Of a DNA stretch of 64,000 nucleotides, positions 37,334-46,659 are shown in pieces. The translations under genes and the position numbers were made by a program. The stretch comes from Noviherbaspirillum humi. GTDB lineage: Bacteria; Pseudomonadota; Gammaproteobacteria; Burkholderiales; Burkholderiaceae_D. Where the stretch lies: contig NZ_FZOT01000002.1 in the NCBI RefSeq assembly GCF_900188095.1, positions 496,001 to 560,000 on the forward strand, written 5' to 3'. The notes beneath the pieces were generated by a model that did not search any database, was not told where the DNA came from, and saw only the letters and a list, made by a program, of their open reading frames with translations. Every line of letters begins with the position of its first letter. The stretch's first letter is position 1.

Positions 37334-37368
37334 TAAAAAAAGGCAGGTCAGCCTTGCTGACCTGCCTT
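37334..37368 (-). terminator. Rho-independent terminator after recA
   Basis: On the minus strand, AAGGCAGGTCAGC (37356-37368) pairs exactly with GCTGACCTGCCTT (37340-37352) around a three-base loop. Seven T follow. It lies 19 bases past the recA stop, and recX starts 153 bases further on. Confidence 0.93.
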
Positions 37369-37387
37369 CCCTTCATCCGATCAAGGA

Positions 37388-38452
37388 TTATTCCTCTTCT
37401 TGAGCCTGACGGGCTTCGGCTGCCGAGACCGGCGGCAGCTCGGGGACGCCGAGGGATGCGCGAACCTTGTTCTCGATTTCGCGAGCCAGTTCCGAATGCT
37501 CTTTCAGGTAGTTGCGGGCGTTGTCCTTGCCTTGGCCGATTCGCTCGCCGTTGTAGCTGTACCAGGCGCCGGACTTCTCCACGATCTTGGCTTCCGAGCC
37601 GAGGTCGAGGATCTCGCCTTCGCGCGAGGTGCCTTCTCCGTACAGAATGTCGAAGTGCGCTTCGCGGAACGGCGGGGCGACCTTGTTCTTGACGACCTTG
37701 ACCTTGGTCTCGTTGCCGATCACCTCGTCGCCGGACTTGATGGAGCCGGTGCGGCGGATGTCGAGACGGACCGAGGCGTAGAACTTGAGCGCATTGCCGC
37801 CGGTGGTGGTTTCCGGGTTGCCGAACATCACGCCGATCTTCATTCGGATCTGGTTGATGAACACGACCAGGGTATTGGTGCGGTTGATGCTGCCGGTCAG
37901 CTTGCGCAGCGCCTGGGACATCAGGCGGGCTTGCAGGCCGGGCAGGGAATCGCCCATGTCGCCTTCGATTTCGGCGCGCGGCGTCAAGGCCGCCACCGAG
38001 TCGATGACCACCATGTCGACGCTGCCGGAACGCACCAGCGCGTCGGTGATTTCCAGCGCCTGTTCGCCGGTGTCCGGCTGGGAAATCAGCAGCTCCGACA
38101 GGTTCACGCCCAGCTTCTGCGCGTAGACGGTGTCGAGCGCGTGCTCGGCGTCGATGAAGGCGCAGGTGCCGCCCAGCTTTTGCATCTCGGCGATGGCTTG
38201 CAGGGTCAGCGTGGTTTTACCGGAGGATTCCGGGCCGTAGATCTCGACGATACGGCCGCGCGGCAGGCCGCCGACGCCGAGCGCGATGTCGAGGCCGAGG
38301 GAGCCGGTGGATACCACCTGTACTTCTTCCGCAACCGCACCGTCAGCCATGCGCATGACGGAACCCTTGCCGAACTGTTTCTCGATTTGCGCCAGCGCGG
38401 CCGCTAGCGCCTTGCTTTTATCCGAATTGATTGCGGATTTTTTGTCGTCCAT
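37388..38452 (-). CDS. recA: Recombinase RecA
   Basis: The 354-residue strand-exchange ATPase. Walker A GPESSGKT is at residues 73-80, and [11 protein letters not shown] near 150 is Walker [37 protein letters not shown] near 200-240 is the L1-L2 DNA-binding region. The C-terminal tail is acidic and ends EARQAQEEE, as usual. Length is normal for a betaproteobacterium. A LexA site overlaps its promoter, and recX lies downstream. Confidence 0.99.
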   Translation of the reverse strand: MDDKKSAINSDKSKALAAALAQIEKQFGKGSVMRMADGAVAEEVQVVSTGSLGLDIALGVGGLPRGRIVEIYGPESSGKTTLTLQAIAEMQKLGGTCAFIDAEHALDTVYAQKLGVNLSELLISQPDTGEQALEITDALVRSGSVDMVVIDSVAALTPRAEIEGDMGDSLPGLQARLMSQALRKLTGSINRTNTLVVFINQIRMKIGVMFGNPETTTGGNALKFYASVRLDIRRTGSIKSGDEVIGNETKVKVVKNKVAPPFREAHFDILYGEGTSREGEILDLGSEAKIVEKSGAWYSYNGERIGQGKDNARNYLKEHSELAREIENKVRASLGVPELPPVSAAEARQAQEEE

Positions 38453-38640
38453 GTGTCTATTCTTTCGACGGTTGAATGGAGAGAACCTTGAGAACCGATC
38501 GCCTGGGCAATCGAAACGGAGGTTTCCGGGATGGGCTGGCAGCAGCGACTGAACAGTTTGCCGGGGATTTTCCGGGACTGGAAGGAAGCTTTCTCAAGCT
38601 TCGATTTTCAGGTGAAAACCGCTTTATCGCCACAACCGAT

Positions 38641-38669
38641 ACTGTATAAAAATCCAGTGCTTTTTGCAA
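38641..38669 (-). promoter_or_regulatory. recA promoter with overlapping LexA (SOS) box
   Basis: The 16-base site at 38642-38657 is CTG-TATAAAAATC-CAG, matching CTG-N10-CAG with an A/T-rich core and flanking TA. On the minus strand it covers the -10 (TACAGT, 38641-38646) and most of the spacer; the -35 TTGCAA is at 38664-38669, 17 bases from the -10. LexA binding here would block RNA polymerase. The implied leader is long, about 180 bases. The rest of the 348-base gap to the response regulator gene (38453-38800) holds nothing else I can name. Confidence 0.85.
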
Positions 38670-38800
38670 GCAAAATCGGCGAAAAACCACAGATATTTCG
38701 CTGAGATTTATTAATATAAGACCATGAATTATAGGCCCTTATCTTGCTGGCCTTGCGGAAAAACAATAGACTGAACGATCACCTGGATCCCCCTGCCGCC

Positions 38801-39499
38801 ATGCGCATCCTGCTTGCTGAAGACGATAGTGTACTTGCCGATGGACTGACCCGCTCGCTGCGGCAATCCGGGTACGCGACCGATTGCGTCAAGAACGGCG
38901 TCGAAGCCGACACCGCCCTGTCGACCCAGGATTTCGATCTGCTGATCCTTGACCTCGGCCTGCCCAAGATGGCCGGACTGGAAGTCCTGCGCCGGCTGCG
39001 GGCGCGCAATTCCCGGCTCCCGGTGCTCATTCTCACCGCCAGCGACTCCATCGAGCAGCGTGTCAAGGGACTGGACCTCGGCGCCGACGACTACATGCCC
39101 AAGCCCTTTGCGCTGTCTGAACTGGAAGCGCGAGTGCGCGCCCTCACCCGGCGCGGCGCCGGCGGCGGACCGACGGTGATCAGGCACGGCCCCCTATCCT
39201 TCGACCAGGTCGGGCGCATCGCCTACATGAACGACCAGATGCTGGACCTGTCGGCGCGCGAACTCGGCCTGCTGGAAGTGCTGCTGCAGCGCACCGGCCG
39301 GCTGGTGTCGAAGGAGCAGCTGGTCGACCATCTGTGCGAATGGGGCGAGGAGGTCAGCAACAACGCCATCGAGGTGTACGTGCACCGCCTGCGCAAGAAG
39401 ATCGAGATCGGGGGCGTGCGCATCGCCACCGTGCGCGGCCTGGGCTACTGCCTGGAAAAATTCAACGATAGCGCGCAGTCAGCCCCGGCCGCGGGTTGA
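38801..39499 (+). CDS. OmpR-family response regulator
   Basis: A 232-residue regulator. The receiver has the acidic pair E7-D8-D9 (AEDDS), phosphoacceptor D51 in LLILDLGLPKMAG, T79 in LILTASD and K101 in MPKPF. The winged helix DNA-binding domain (about 130-225) includes LSARELGLLEVLLQRTGRLVSKEQL and VYVHRLRKKI. Its sequence is close to the TctD/QseB subgroup. The ATG at 38801 matches the receiver start; the frame is open to 38744. The kinase gene follows five bases after its stop, and symporter genes come next, so it probably controls those. Confidence 0.94.
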   Translation: MRILLAEDDSVLADGLTRSLRQSGYATDCVKNGVEADTALSTQDFDLLILDLGLPKMAGLEVLRRLRARNSRLPVLILTASDSIEQRVKGLDLGADDYMPKPFALSELEARVRALTRRGAGGGPTVIRHGPLSFDQVGRIAYMNDQMLDLSARELGLLEVLLQRTGRLVSKEQLVDHLCEWGEEVSNNAIEVYVHRLRKKIEIGGVRIATVRGLGYCLEKFNDSAQSAPAAG

Positions 39500-39504
39500 C
39501 CGTC

Positions 39505-41067
39505 ATGACGGAGCCGAGCCCGCCCCCCGTCGCGCCGGCGGCCGATGAAGCCGCCCGCGCCCCCGAGCCCTACGCCTCCATCCCCACCCAGCCGGAAGAA
39601 CGCATCCAGCGCTCGCTGTTCGGCGAAATTCTCGACTGGATGCTGGTGCCGCTGCTGCTGCTGTGGCCGATGAGCATCGCCATCACCTATCTCGTGGCGA
39701 AATCCATCGCCAACCACCCCTTCGACCGGGCGCTGGACGACAACGTCACGGTGCTGGCGCAGCAGGTGCGGGAGGTCAACGGCAAGGTGTCGGCCCAGCT
39801 CAGCAGTTCGGCGCGCGACATCCTCCGGGCCGACGACATCGACAACATCTATTTTCAGGTCATCGGCCCGCGCGGCGAATTCATCGAAGGCGACCGCGAC
39901 ATGCCGGTGCCGGCCCTGGAGGAAGACAAGCCCCAGCCCGGCCTCGTCCAGTTTCGCAATGAGGCCATGCGCGGGGTCGACGTGCGCATCGCCTACGTGA
40001 TGGTGGACCTGAACCGCCTCGCGCCGCCAGGCGAGGCGCAGCGCCAGCGCGAGCCGCGCCTGGCGCTGGTGCAGGTCGGCGAAACTCTGGAAAAGCGTCT
40101 GCAGCTGGCCAATGAAATCATCAAGGGCGTCATCCTGCCGCAGTTCATCATCCTGCCCATCGCCCTGGCCCTGGTGTGGTTCGCGCTAAGCCGCGGCCTG
40201 TCGCCGCTGGCCGAGCTGCAGAGCCATATCCGGGCGCGCCGGCCGGATGACCTGAGCCCGATCGACTCCGGCCAGGTGCCGGAAGAGATCGCGCCGCTGG
40301 TGCGCTCCCTGAACGACATGCTGGATCGCCTGTCGCAGAACATCGAAACCCAGAAGCGCTTCATCGCCGATGCCGCGCACCAGATGAAAACGCCGCTGGC
40401 CGGCATGCGCACCCAGTCGGAGCTGGCGCTGCGCGAGACCGACCAGGCGGAAATCCACCGTTCGCTGGAGCAGCTGGCCAAGAGCTCGGAAGCTGCCACC
40501 CGGCTGGTGAACCAGCTGCTGGCGCTGGCCCGGGCGGAGAACCAGACGCCGGAAGCCAAGCCCTTCGAGCCGCTGGAACTGGTGGAGCTGGCGCGCGACA
40601 TCGTGCAGGAATGGGTGCAGCCTTCCTTCCAGCACCGCATCGATCTCGGCTTCGAACAGCCCGGCCATCCGGTGATGGTGATGGGCAACCGCATCATGCT
40701 GCGCGAGCTGCTCAACAACCTGGTCGACAACGCGCTGCGCTACACGCCGCCCGGCGGCAGCGTGACCATCCGGGTGCGCGACAATCCGCGCGCCGGGCTG
40801 GCGATGCTGGAGGTGGAGGACACCGGCCCGGGCATCCCGGCGGCAGAGCGCGGCCGCATCTTCGAACGCTTCTATCGCATCCTCGGCACCAACGTGGAAG
40901 GCAGCGGCCTCGGCCTGTCTATCGTGCGCGAGATCGCGCAGCAGCACGATGCCGAGGTCGACATCTTCCACAATCCGCGCAGCCTCGATGCCAAGCTTCC
41001 CGGCAGCCTGTTCCGGGTCACCCTGCGCCTGGAGCACCGCGCCGAATTCATCGACGACCTGAGATAA
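39505..41067 (+). CDS. Sensor histidine kinase (2CSK_N / TctE-like)
   Basis: A 520-residue inner-membrane kinase. A Pro-rich cytosolic N-terminus (residues 1-40) precedes TM1 (about 46-66). A periplasmic sensor of about 140 residues, the 2CSK_N type, follows, then TM2 (about 207-229) and a short HAMP-like linker. The HisKA motif is AAHQMKTPLAG with phosphoacceptor H292. N box LLNNLVDNALRYTPPGG is near 410, followed by G boxes DTGPGIPAAERGRIFERF and GSGLGLSIVREIA. The ATG at 39505 is preferred over a TTG at 39496. TctE sensors respond to tricarboxylates, so an organic-acid signal is a reasonable guess. Confidence 0.93.
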   Translation: MTEPSPPPVAPAADEAARAPEPYASIPTQPEERIQRSLFGEILDWMLVPLLLLWPMSIAITYLVAKSIANHPFDRALDDNVTVLAQQVREVNGKVSAQLSSSARDILRADDIDNIYFQVIGPRGEFIEGDRDMPVPALEEDKPQPGLVQFRNEAMRGVDVRIAYVMVDLNRLAPPGEAQRQREPRLALVQVGETLEKRLQLANEIIKGVILPQFIILPIALALVWFALSRGLSPLAELQSHIRARRPDDLSPIDSGQVPEEIAPLVRSLNDMLDRLSQNIETQKRFIADAAHQMKTPLAGMRTQSELALRETDQAEIHRSLEQLAKSSEAATRLVNQLLALARAENQTPEAKPFEPLELVELARDIVQEWVQPSFQHRIDLGFEQPGHPVMVMGNRIMLRELLNNLVDNALRYTPPGGSVTIRVRDNPRAGLAMLEVEDTGPGIPAAERGRIFERFYRILGTNVEGSGLGLSIVREIAQQHDAEVDIFHNPRSLDAKLPGSLFRVTLRLEHRAEFIDDLR

Positions 41068-41073
41068 GCCGCC

Positions 41074-41364
41074 ATGCCCGAACTCCTGCAGCCGCCCGCC
41101 GCCTTCGATGCAAACGCCTACTGGCGCCACACCCGGCGCTTCACCGCCGCGCTGCTGCTGGTCTGGTTCGGGCTTACCTTCGGCGTCATCTACTTCGCCC
41201 AGCCGCTGTCCGAAATGACCTTCTTCGGCTGGCCGCTCTCCTACTACATGACTTCGCAGGGCCTGATGATCGCCTACGTCCTGATCGTCGCCGTCTACAT
41301 GACCGGCATGCGGCGCCTCGACCGCAAGCTCGGCCAGCGCCAGGGAAAGACGCATGACACCTAA
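41074..41364 (+). CDS. DUF4212 sodium/substrate symporter small subunit
   Basis: A 96-residue membrane protein with two hydrophobic helices: FTAALLLVWFGLTFGVIYFA and YYMTSQGLMIAYVLIVAVYM. The PLSEMTFFGWPLSYYMTSQG block between them is the DUF4212 signature. The family is the small subunit of a sodium/solute symporter complex in which the large subunit is an SSS protein. The gene overlaps the start of that symporter by 11 bases, and it follows the kinase by six bases. Confidence 0.92.
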   Translation: MPELLQPPAAFDANAYWRHTRRFTAALLLVWFGLTFGVIYFAQPLSEMTFFGWPLSYYMTSQGLMIAYVLIVAVYMTGMRRLDRKLGQRQGKTHDT

Positions 41365-43390
41365 CAGCTTCCGCTCCCGCCTCACCGGCTACTATCTCTG
41401 GTACACCGTCGGCTTCGCCCTCTTCCTCGGGGCGCTCACGATGCTGGAGAAGGAAGGCTTTCCGCGCGTCTGGATCGGCTACCTGTTCATCTTTTCCACC
41501 ATCGTGCTGTATGCCGGCATCGGCGTGATCAGCCGCACCTCCGACGTTTCCGAGTACTACGTGGCCGGGCGCCGGGTGCCCGGCATCTTCAACGGCATGG
41601 CCACCGCCGCCGACTGGATTTCCGCCGCCAGCTTCATCAGCCTGGCCGGCGGCCTCTATCTCTACGGCTTCGATGGCCTCGCCTACATCATCGGCTGGAC
41701 CGGCGGCTTCGTGCTGGTGGCCCTGCTGATCGCGCCCTACCTGCGCAAGTTCGGCCAATACACCATCCCCGACTTCCTCGCCGAGCGCTACGCCGACGGC
41801 CGCGGCGGCAATGCGGTCCGAATGGCGGCGGCGGCGGCCACCATCGTGGTGTCCTTCACCTATGTGATCGCCCAGATCTACGGCGTCGGCCTGATCACCT
41901 CGCGCTTCACCGGCATCGACTTCTCGGTCGGCATCTTCCTCGCGCTGGCCAGCATCCTGGTCTGCTCCTTCCTCGGCGGCATGCGCGCCATCACCTGGAC
42001 CCAGGTGGCGCAGTACATCATCATCCTGATCGCCTACCTGACGCCGGTGGTATGGCTATCGGTGAAGCACACCCAGATCCCGGTGCCGCAGGTGTCCTAC
42101 GGTCCGCTGCTGGAAAAGCTGGAACGGCGCGAGCGGGAACTGATGGTCGATCCGAAAGAGCTCGAAATCCGCGAGGTGTTCCGCGAGCGCGCCGGGGATT
42201 ACGAGGAAAAGCTGAAGAACCTGCCGAAGTCCTGGGAAGAAGGACGGGAAGAGATGCAGCGCCATCTGGACGACCTCAAGCGCGGCAATGCATCCCTGGT
42301 CGAGATCCGCACCGCCGCCCGGGCGCTCGCCACCTACCCGGCCACGCCGGACCAGGCGCGGCGCAAGTGGATCGAGGCGCGCGCCGCCAACCTGGCGCAT
42401 GCGGAGCCGGTGCTGGCTCATGCCAAGCCTTTCGTCGGCAAGGACAAGGCTGCCTCCGACAACAAGCGCATCAATTTCCTGGCACTGGTTTTCTGCCTGA
42501 TGATGGGCACCGCCGCCCTGCCCCACATCCTGGCGCGTTTCTACACGACTCCTTCGGTAGATCAAGCCCGGACCTCGGTTTTCTGGGCACTGTTCTTCAT
42601 CATGCTGGTCTACACCACAGTACCCGCGCTGGCGGCGCTGGTGAAGTACGACATCTATACCTCGCTGGTGGGCAGCAGCTTTTCCAGGCTGCCTGCCTGG
42701 GTGTCGTACTGGGCCAGCATCGACAAGCTCAACCCGCTGGTGAACATTACCGACATCAACAAGGATGGGATAGTGCAGTTGGCCGAGATTTCGCTGGATG
42801 GCGACATGGTGGTGCTGGCGACGCCGGAGATCGCCGGCCTGCCCTATGTGATCTCGGGCTTGATTGCCGCCGGCGGCCTGGCGGCGGCATTGTCCACGGC
42901 CGACGGCCTGCTGCTGGCGATCTCCAATGCGCTGTCGCACGACACTTACTACAAGGTGATCGACCCGACCGCATCGACGCAGAAGCGCGTCACCATCTCC
43001 AAGCTGCTGCTGCTGGTGGTGGCGCTGGTGGCGGCCTACACCGCCTCGCTCAAGCCGGGCGACATTCTGTCGATGGTGGGCACCGCGTTTTCACTGGCCG
43101 CCTCCATTTTGTTTCCCGCACTGGTATTGGGCGTGTTCTGGCGGCGGGCGAACCAGCAAGGTGCGCTTGCCGGCATGGCGGCCGGACTCGCGGTGTGCAT
43201 CTACTACATGGTGCACACCCATCCGACGCTGGGCGGCTCGGCCAGCGGACAATGGTTCGGCATCGCGCCGGTTTCGGCCGGCGTGTTCGGCGTGCCGGCG
43301 GGCCTGCTGGCAGCCGTGCTGGTCAGCCTGCTGACCCGGGCGCCGGCACCGGAAAGCAATCGACTGGTGGCGCATATCCGGCAGCCCTAG
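41354..43390 (+). CDS. Sodium/solute symporter large subunit (ActP-like) with EF-hand loop
   Basis: A 678-residue SSS-family protein. The N-terminal half has the family blocks SEYYVAGRRVPGIFNGMATAADWISAASFISLAG and VVSFTYVIAQIYGVG. The C-terminal half has SGLIAAGGLAAALSTADGLLLAISNALSHD, typical of acetate/solute carriers of the VC_2705 subgroup. A charged, largely helical insertion of about 130 residues (about 238-370) lies between membrane segments. A second loop holds DINKDGIVQLAE (D467-E478), which fits an EF-hand calcium loop. The carried substrate is likely a short organic acid, but cannot be proven here. It is coupled to the DUF4212 subunit by overlap. Confidence 0.93.
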   Translation: MTPNSFRSRLTGYYLWYTVGFALFLGALTMLEKEGFPRVWIGYLFIFSTIVLYAGIGVISRTSDVSEYYVAGRRVPGIFNGMATAADWISAASFISLAGGLYLYGFDGLAYIIGWTGGFVLVALLIAPYLRKFGQYTIPDFLAERYADGRGGNAVRMAAAAATIVVSFTYVIAQIYGVGLITSRFTGIDFSVGIFLALASILVCSFLGGMRAITWTQVAQYIIILIAYLTPVVWLSVKHTQIPVPQVSYGPLLEKLERRERELMVDPKELEIREVFRERAGDYEEKLKNLPKSWEEGREEMQRHLDDLKRGNASLVEIRTAARALATYPATPDQARRKWIEARAANLAHAEPVLAHAKPFVGKDKAASDNKRINFLALVFCLMMGTAALPHILARFYTTPSVDQARTSVFWALFFIMLVYTTVPALAALVKYDIYTSLVGSSFSRLPAWVSYWASIDKLNPLVNITDINKDGIVQLAEISLDGDMVVLATPEIAGLPYVISGLIAAGGLAAALSTADGLLLAISNALSHDTYYKVIDPTASTQKRVTISKLLLLVVALVAAYTASLKPGDILSMVGTAFSLAASILFPALVLGVFWRRANQQGALAGMAAGLAVCIYYMVHTHPTLGGSASGQWFGIAPVSAGVFGVPAGLLAAVLVSLLTRAPAPESNRLVAHIRQP

Positions 43391-43495
43391 CGGATGGCGG
43401 CTGCATGGAGCGGCACCAGATTGGCGCATTTTCGGTTTTGCTGCATGGCATATTTCTTGTTTAGTACGTGTCCATTCACCTAACTGCTTATCTTC

Positions 43496-44908
43496 ATGCC
43501 CGACAGCTTCAACGAGATGTACGCCAGTCCAGGCGCGGTGCGCGAGCACTACCGCGAATTCGGGGACTGGCTTTCCCGCCAGCCGGTCGATACGCTGGCG
43601 CTCAAGCGCACCGAAGCCGACCTCATGTTCCGCCGCGTCGGCATCACCTTCGCGGTGTACGGCAACGATGCCGGCACCGAGCGGCTGATCCCCTTCGACA
43701 TCATCCCGCGCATCATCCACGCCGGCGAATGGAGCGTGCTGGAGACCGGCCTGGTTCAGCGCGTCAAGGCGCTGAACATGTTCATCCATGACATCTACCA
43801 CGAGCAGAACATCGTCAAGGCAGGCGTGATCCCGGCGGAGCAGATCTTCCGCAATGCGCAGTACCGGCCGGAGATGCAGGGCATCTCGGTCGCCTCCGAC
43901 ATCTACGCCCACATCGCCGGGGTCGACATCGTGCGCGCCGGCGAAGGCGAGTTCTATGTCCTGGAAGACAACCTGCGCGTGCCGTCCGGCGTGTCCTACA
44001 TGCTGGAAAACCGCAAGATGATGATGCGGCTGTTCCCCGAGCTGTTCGCGCGCCACAAGATCGCCCCCGTCGCCCACTACCCGGACATGCTGCTCGACAA
44101 TCTGCGCTCGGTGGCGCCGGCCGGCGTGACCGATCCGACGGTCGTGGTCATGACGCCCGGCATGTACAACTCCGCCTACTTCGAGCATGCCTTCCTGGCC
44201 CAGCAGATGGGCGTGGAGCTGGTCGAAGGGCAGGACCTGTTCGTCAACGACAACCGCGTCTACATGCGCACCACGCGCGGCCCGAAGCGCATCGATGTCA
44301 TCTACCGCCGCATCGACGACGACTTCCTCGATCCCCTCGCCTTCCGCGCCGACAGCAGCCTCGGCGTGCCGGGCCTGCTGTCGGTGTACCGCGCCGGCCG
44401 CGTCACGCTGGCCAATGCGATCGGCACCGGCGTGGCGGACGACAAGTCCATCTATCCCTTCGTACCCGACATGATCCGCTTCTACCTGTCGGAGCAGCCC
44501 ATCCTCAACAACGTGCCGACTTACCAGTGCCGCAAGCCGGAGGAGCTCGCCTTCACCCTGGCGCACCTGCCCGACCTGGTGGTCAAGGAAGTGCATGGCG
44601 CCGGCGGCTACGGCATGCTGGTCGGCCCCGCCTCCACCGCCGCGGAGATCGAAGCCTTCCGCCAGCGCCTGCTGGCCAAGGCGGAGGGCTACATCGCGCA
44701 GCCGACCCTGGCGCTGTCGGCCTGCCCGACTTTCGTCGAGGCCGGCATTGCGCCGCGGCACATCGATCTGCGGCCCTTCGTCCTGTCGGGCAAGACGGTT
44801 TCCATGGTGCGGGGCGGACTGACCCGCGTGGCGCTCAAGGAAGGCTCGCTGGTGGTGAATTCATCGCAGGGCGGCGGCACCAAGGACACCTGGGTTCTGG
44901 AGAAATGA
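43496..44908 (+). CDS. Circularly permuted ATP-grasp protein (type 2)
   Basis: A 470-residue member of the COG2308 group. It has the permuted ATP-grasp order: GITFAVYGNDAGTERLIPFDIIPRII near residue 50, then IVRAGEGEFYVLEDNLRVPSGVSYMLENR near 145, NDNRVYMRTTRG near 250, and LVKEVHGAGGYGMLVGP near 365. ATP-grasp domains of this kind are predicted to join amines to carboxylates, forming peptides or tags. It begins the four-gene Anbu cluster; the next gene starts one base after its stop. A 105-base gap separates it from the symporter. Confidence 0.93.
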   Translation: MPDSFNEMYASPGAVREHYREFGDWLSRQPVDTLALKRTEADLMFRRVGITFAVYGNDAGTERLIPFDIIPRIIHAGEWSVLETGLVQRVKALNMFIHDIYHEQNIVKAGVIPAEQIFRNAQYRPEMQGISVASDIYAHIAGVDIVRAGEGEFYVLEDNLRVPSGVSYMLENRKMMMRLFPELFARHKIAPVAHYPDMLLDNLRSVAPAGVTDPTVVVMTPGMYNSAYFEHAFLAQQMGVELVEGQDLFVNDNRVYMRTTRGPKRIDVIYRRIDDDFLDPLAFRADSSLGVPGLLSVYRAGRVTLANAIGTGVADDKSIYPFVPDMIRFYLSEQPILNNVPTYQCRKPEELAFTLAHLPDLVVKEVHGAGGYGMLVGPASTAAEIEAFRQRLLAKAEGYIAQPTLALSACPTFVEAGIAPRHIDLRPFVLSGKTVSMVRGGLTRVALKEGSLVVNSSQGGGTKDTWVLEK

Positions 44909-44909
44909 C

Positions 44910-45854
44910 ATGCTGAGCCGCACCGCAGACCACCTGTACTGGATGGCGCGCTATACCGAGCGCGCCGAAAACACCGCCCGCATGCTCGACGTCAACATCC
45001 AGACGTCGATGCTGCCGCTGTCCGCCCATGCCGCCGAACAGGGCTGGCGCGCCGTGCTGGGCATCTCGGAGCTGACCGAGGCCTTCGACCGCAAGTACGG
45101 CCTGCTGACGCCGCGCGACGTGCTCGACTTCATGGTGCGCGATCCGAACAATCCGTCCTCCATCGCTTCCTGCCTGGCCAAGGCGCGCGAGAATGCGCGG
45201 GCGGTGCGCGGCACGCTGACCACCGAAGTCTTCGAAACCCAGAACGCCACCTGGCTCAGCATGCCGAGCCGCATGGGCGCGCTGCTGGAACAGGACCCGA
45301 GCCAGTTCTTCGAATGGGTGAAATACCGCTCGCACCTGTCGCGCGGCGTCACCATCGGCACCATGCTGAAAGACGAAGCCTTCTACTTCATCCGCCTCGG
45401 CACTTTCCTCGAGCGGGCCGACAATACCGCCCGCCTGCTGGACGTGAAGTTCCACGGCGCCGACGAGGGCAAGGATGTAAACCCGGAGCTGGATTTTTAC
45501 TATTGGGCGGCGGTGCTGCGCTCGGTGTCCGGCTTCGAAATCTACCGCAAGGTCTACCGCGACGTGATCACGCCGGAGCGAGTGGCCGAGCTGCTCATGC
45601 TGCGCGGCGACATGCCGCGCTCGCTGCTGGCCTGCCTGGATGAGGTGGTCGCCAACCTGGCCCATGTGCGCAACGACGTGTCGGCGGACACCGAGCGCTT
45701 CGCCGGCAAGCTGCATGCGGAGCTGAAGTTCGGCCACATCGAGGAAATCCTGGAAGGCGGGCTGCATGACTACCTGACCCGCTTCCTCGAATCCATGTTC
45801 GATCTCGGCAATCGCATCGGGCGCGACTTCCTCATCATGCCGGTGGCGGCCTGA
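44910..45854 (+). CDS. Alpha-E domain protein
   Basis: A 314-residue, almost entirely helical protein (COG2307, formerly DUF403). It begins LSRTADHLYWMARYTERAENTARMLDVN, the signature with Glu and Arg pairs that names the fold. An internal near-repeat, LGTFLERADNTARLLDVKFH, occurs near residue 160. The activity is unknown; it always occurs with the permuted ATP-grasp protein, and in many genomes the two are fused. It follows the ATP-grasp gene by one base and precedes the transglutaminase gene by four. Confidence 0.93.
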   Translation: MLSRTADHLYWMARYTERAENTARMLDVNIQTSMLPLSAHAAEQGWRAVLGISELTEAFDRKYGLLTPRDVLDFMVRDPNNPSSIASCLAKARENARAVRGTLTTEVFETQNATWLSMPSRMGALLEQDPSQFFEWVKYRSHLSRGVTIGTMLKDEAFYFIRLGTFLERADNTARLLDVKFHGADEGKDVNPELDFYYWAAVLRSVSGFEIYRKVYRDVITPERVAELLMLRGDMPRSLLACLDEVVANLAHVRNDVSADTERFAGKLHAELKFGHIEEILEGGLHDYLTRFLESMFDLGNRIGRDFLIMPVAA

Positions 45855-45858
45855 AGCG

Positions 45859-46659
45859 ATGAAGCTCTCGATCCGACACGAAACCCGGTACCGCTACACC
45901 GCGCCGCTGAGCTACACCATCCAGCAGCTGCGGCTGTGGCCGCGCAGCGAGCCGCATCAGCATGTGCTGTCCTGGCACATCGGGTCGGCGGGACGCTGCC
46001 ACGGCTTCGTCGATGCCTTCGGCAATCATGGTCACATCCTGACCGTCACCGGCCTGCACGACGAAGTGCTGATCGTCGCGCATGGCGAGGTGGACGTTTC
46101 GCCGCTGGACCAGGGCCGCCTGATGACGGTGGACGGCATCAACCCGCTGGTGTTCAGCGCCCCCACCCGCTTCACCAGCGCGGAACCGGCACTCCATGAA
46201 TTCGCCCTGCGCCACCTGAAGCCGAATCCGGACAGCGCCGCCCTGCTGCCCCTGGCCGAAGCCATCTGCGGCGCGGTTGCCTACCGCAGCGGCAGCACCG
46301 GCGTGCACACCACCGCCAATGCCGCCCTGATGCAGGGTGAAGGCGTCTGCCAGGACCACGCCCATCTTTTCCTGGCGTGCTGCCATGCGCACGACGTGCC
46401 CGCACGCTATGTGTCCGGCTACATCGATACCGGCAGCAGCGATCATGCGGAAAGCCATGCCTGGGTCGACGTCTGGGTAAACGACAACGATTTCTCCGGC
46501 TGGGTGAGCATCGACGTTACCCATGCCCGCTTCGCCACCGAGCACCTGTGCCGGCTCGCCGTGGGGCGCGACTATGATTCCGCGGCGCCCATTCGCGGCG
46601 TTCGCCATGGCGGCGGCCTAGAAGCCCTCAGCGTGAAGGTGGATGTGACGGTACGCTGA
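45859..46659 (+). CDS. Transglutaminase-like cysteine protease/transferase
   Basis: A 266-residue protein. The N-terminal beta domain starts SIRHETRYRYTAPLSYTIQQLRLWP, the bacterial transglutaminase N signature. The transglutaminase core carries a Cys-His-Asp triad: C164 in GEGVCQDHAHL, H200 in AESHAWVDVWV and D219 in SIDVTHA. It probably cuts or transfers amide bonds. The core is complete. It is third in the cluster. Confidence 0.94.
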   Translation: MKLSIRHETRYRYTAPLSYTIQQLRLWPRSEPHQHVLSWHIGSAGRCHGFVDAFGNHGHILTVTGLHDEVLIVAHGEVDVSPLDQGRLMTVDGINPLVFSAPTRFTSAEPALHEFALRHLKPNPDSAALLPLAEAICGAVAYRSGSTGVHTTANAALMQGEGVCQDHAHLFLACCHAHDVPARYVSGYIDTGSSDHAESHAWVDVWVNDNDFSGWVSIDVTHARFATEHLCRLAVGRDYDSAAPIRGVRHGGGLEALSVKVDVTVR

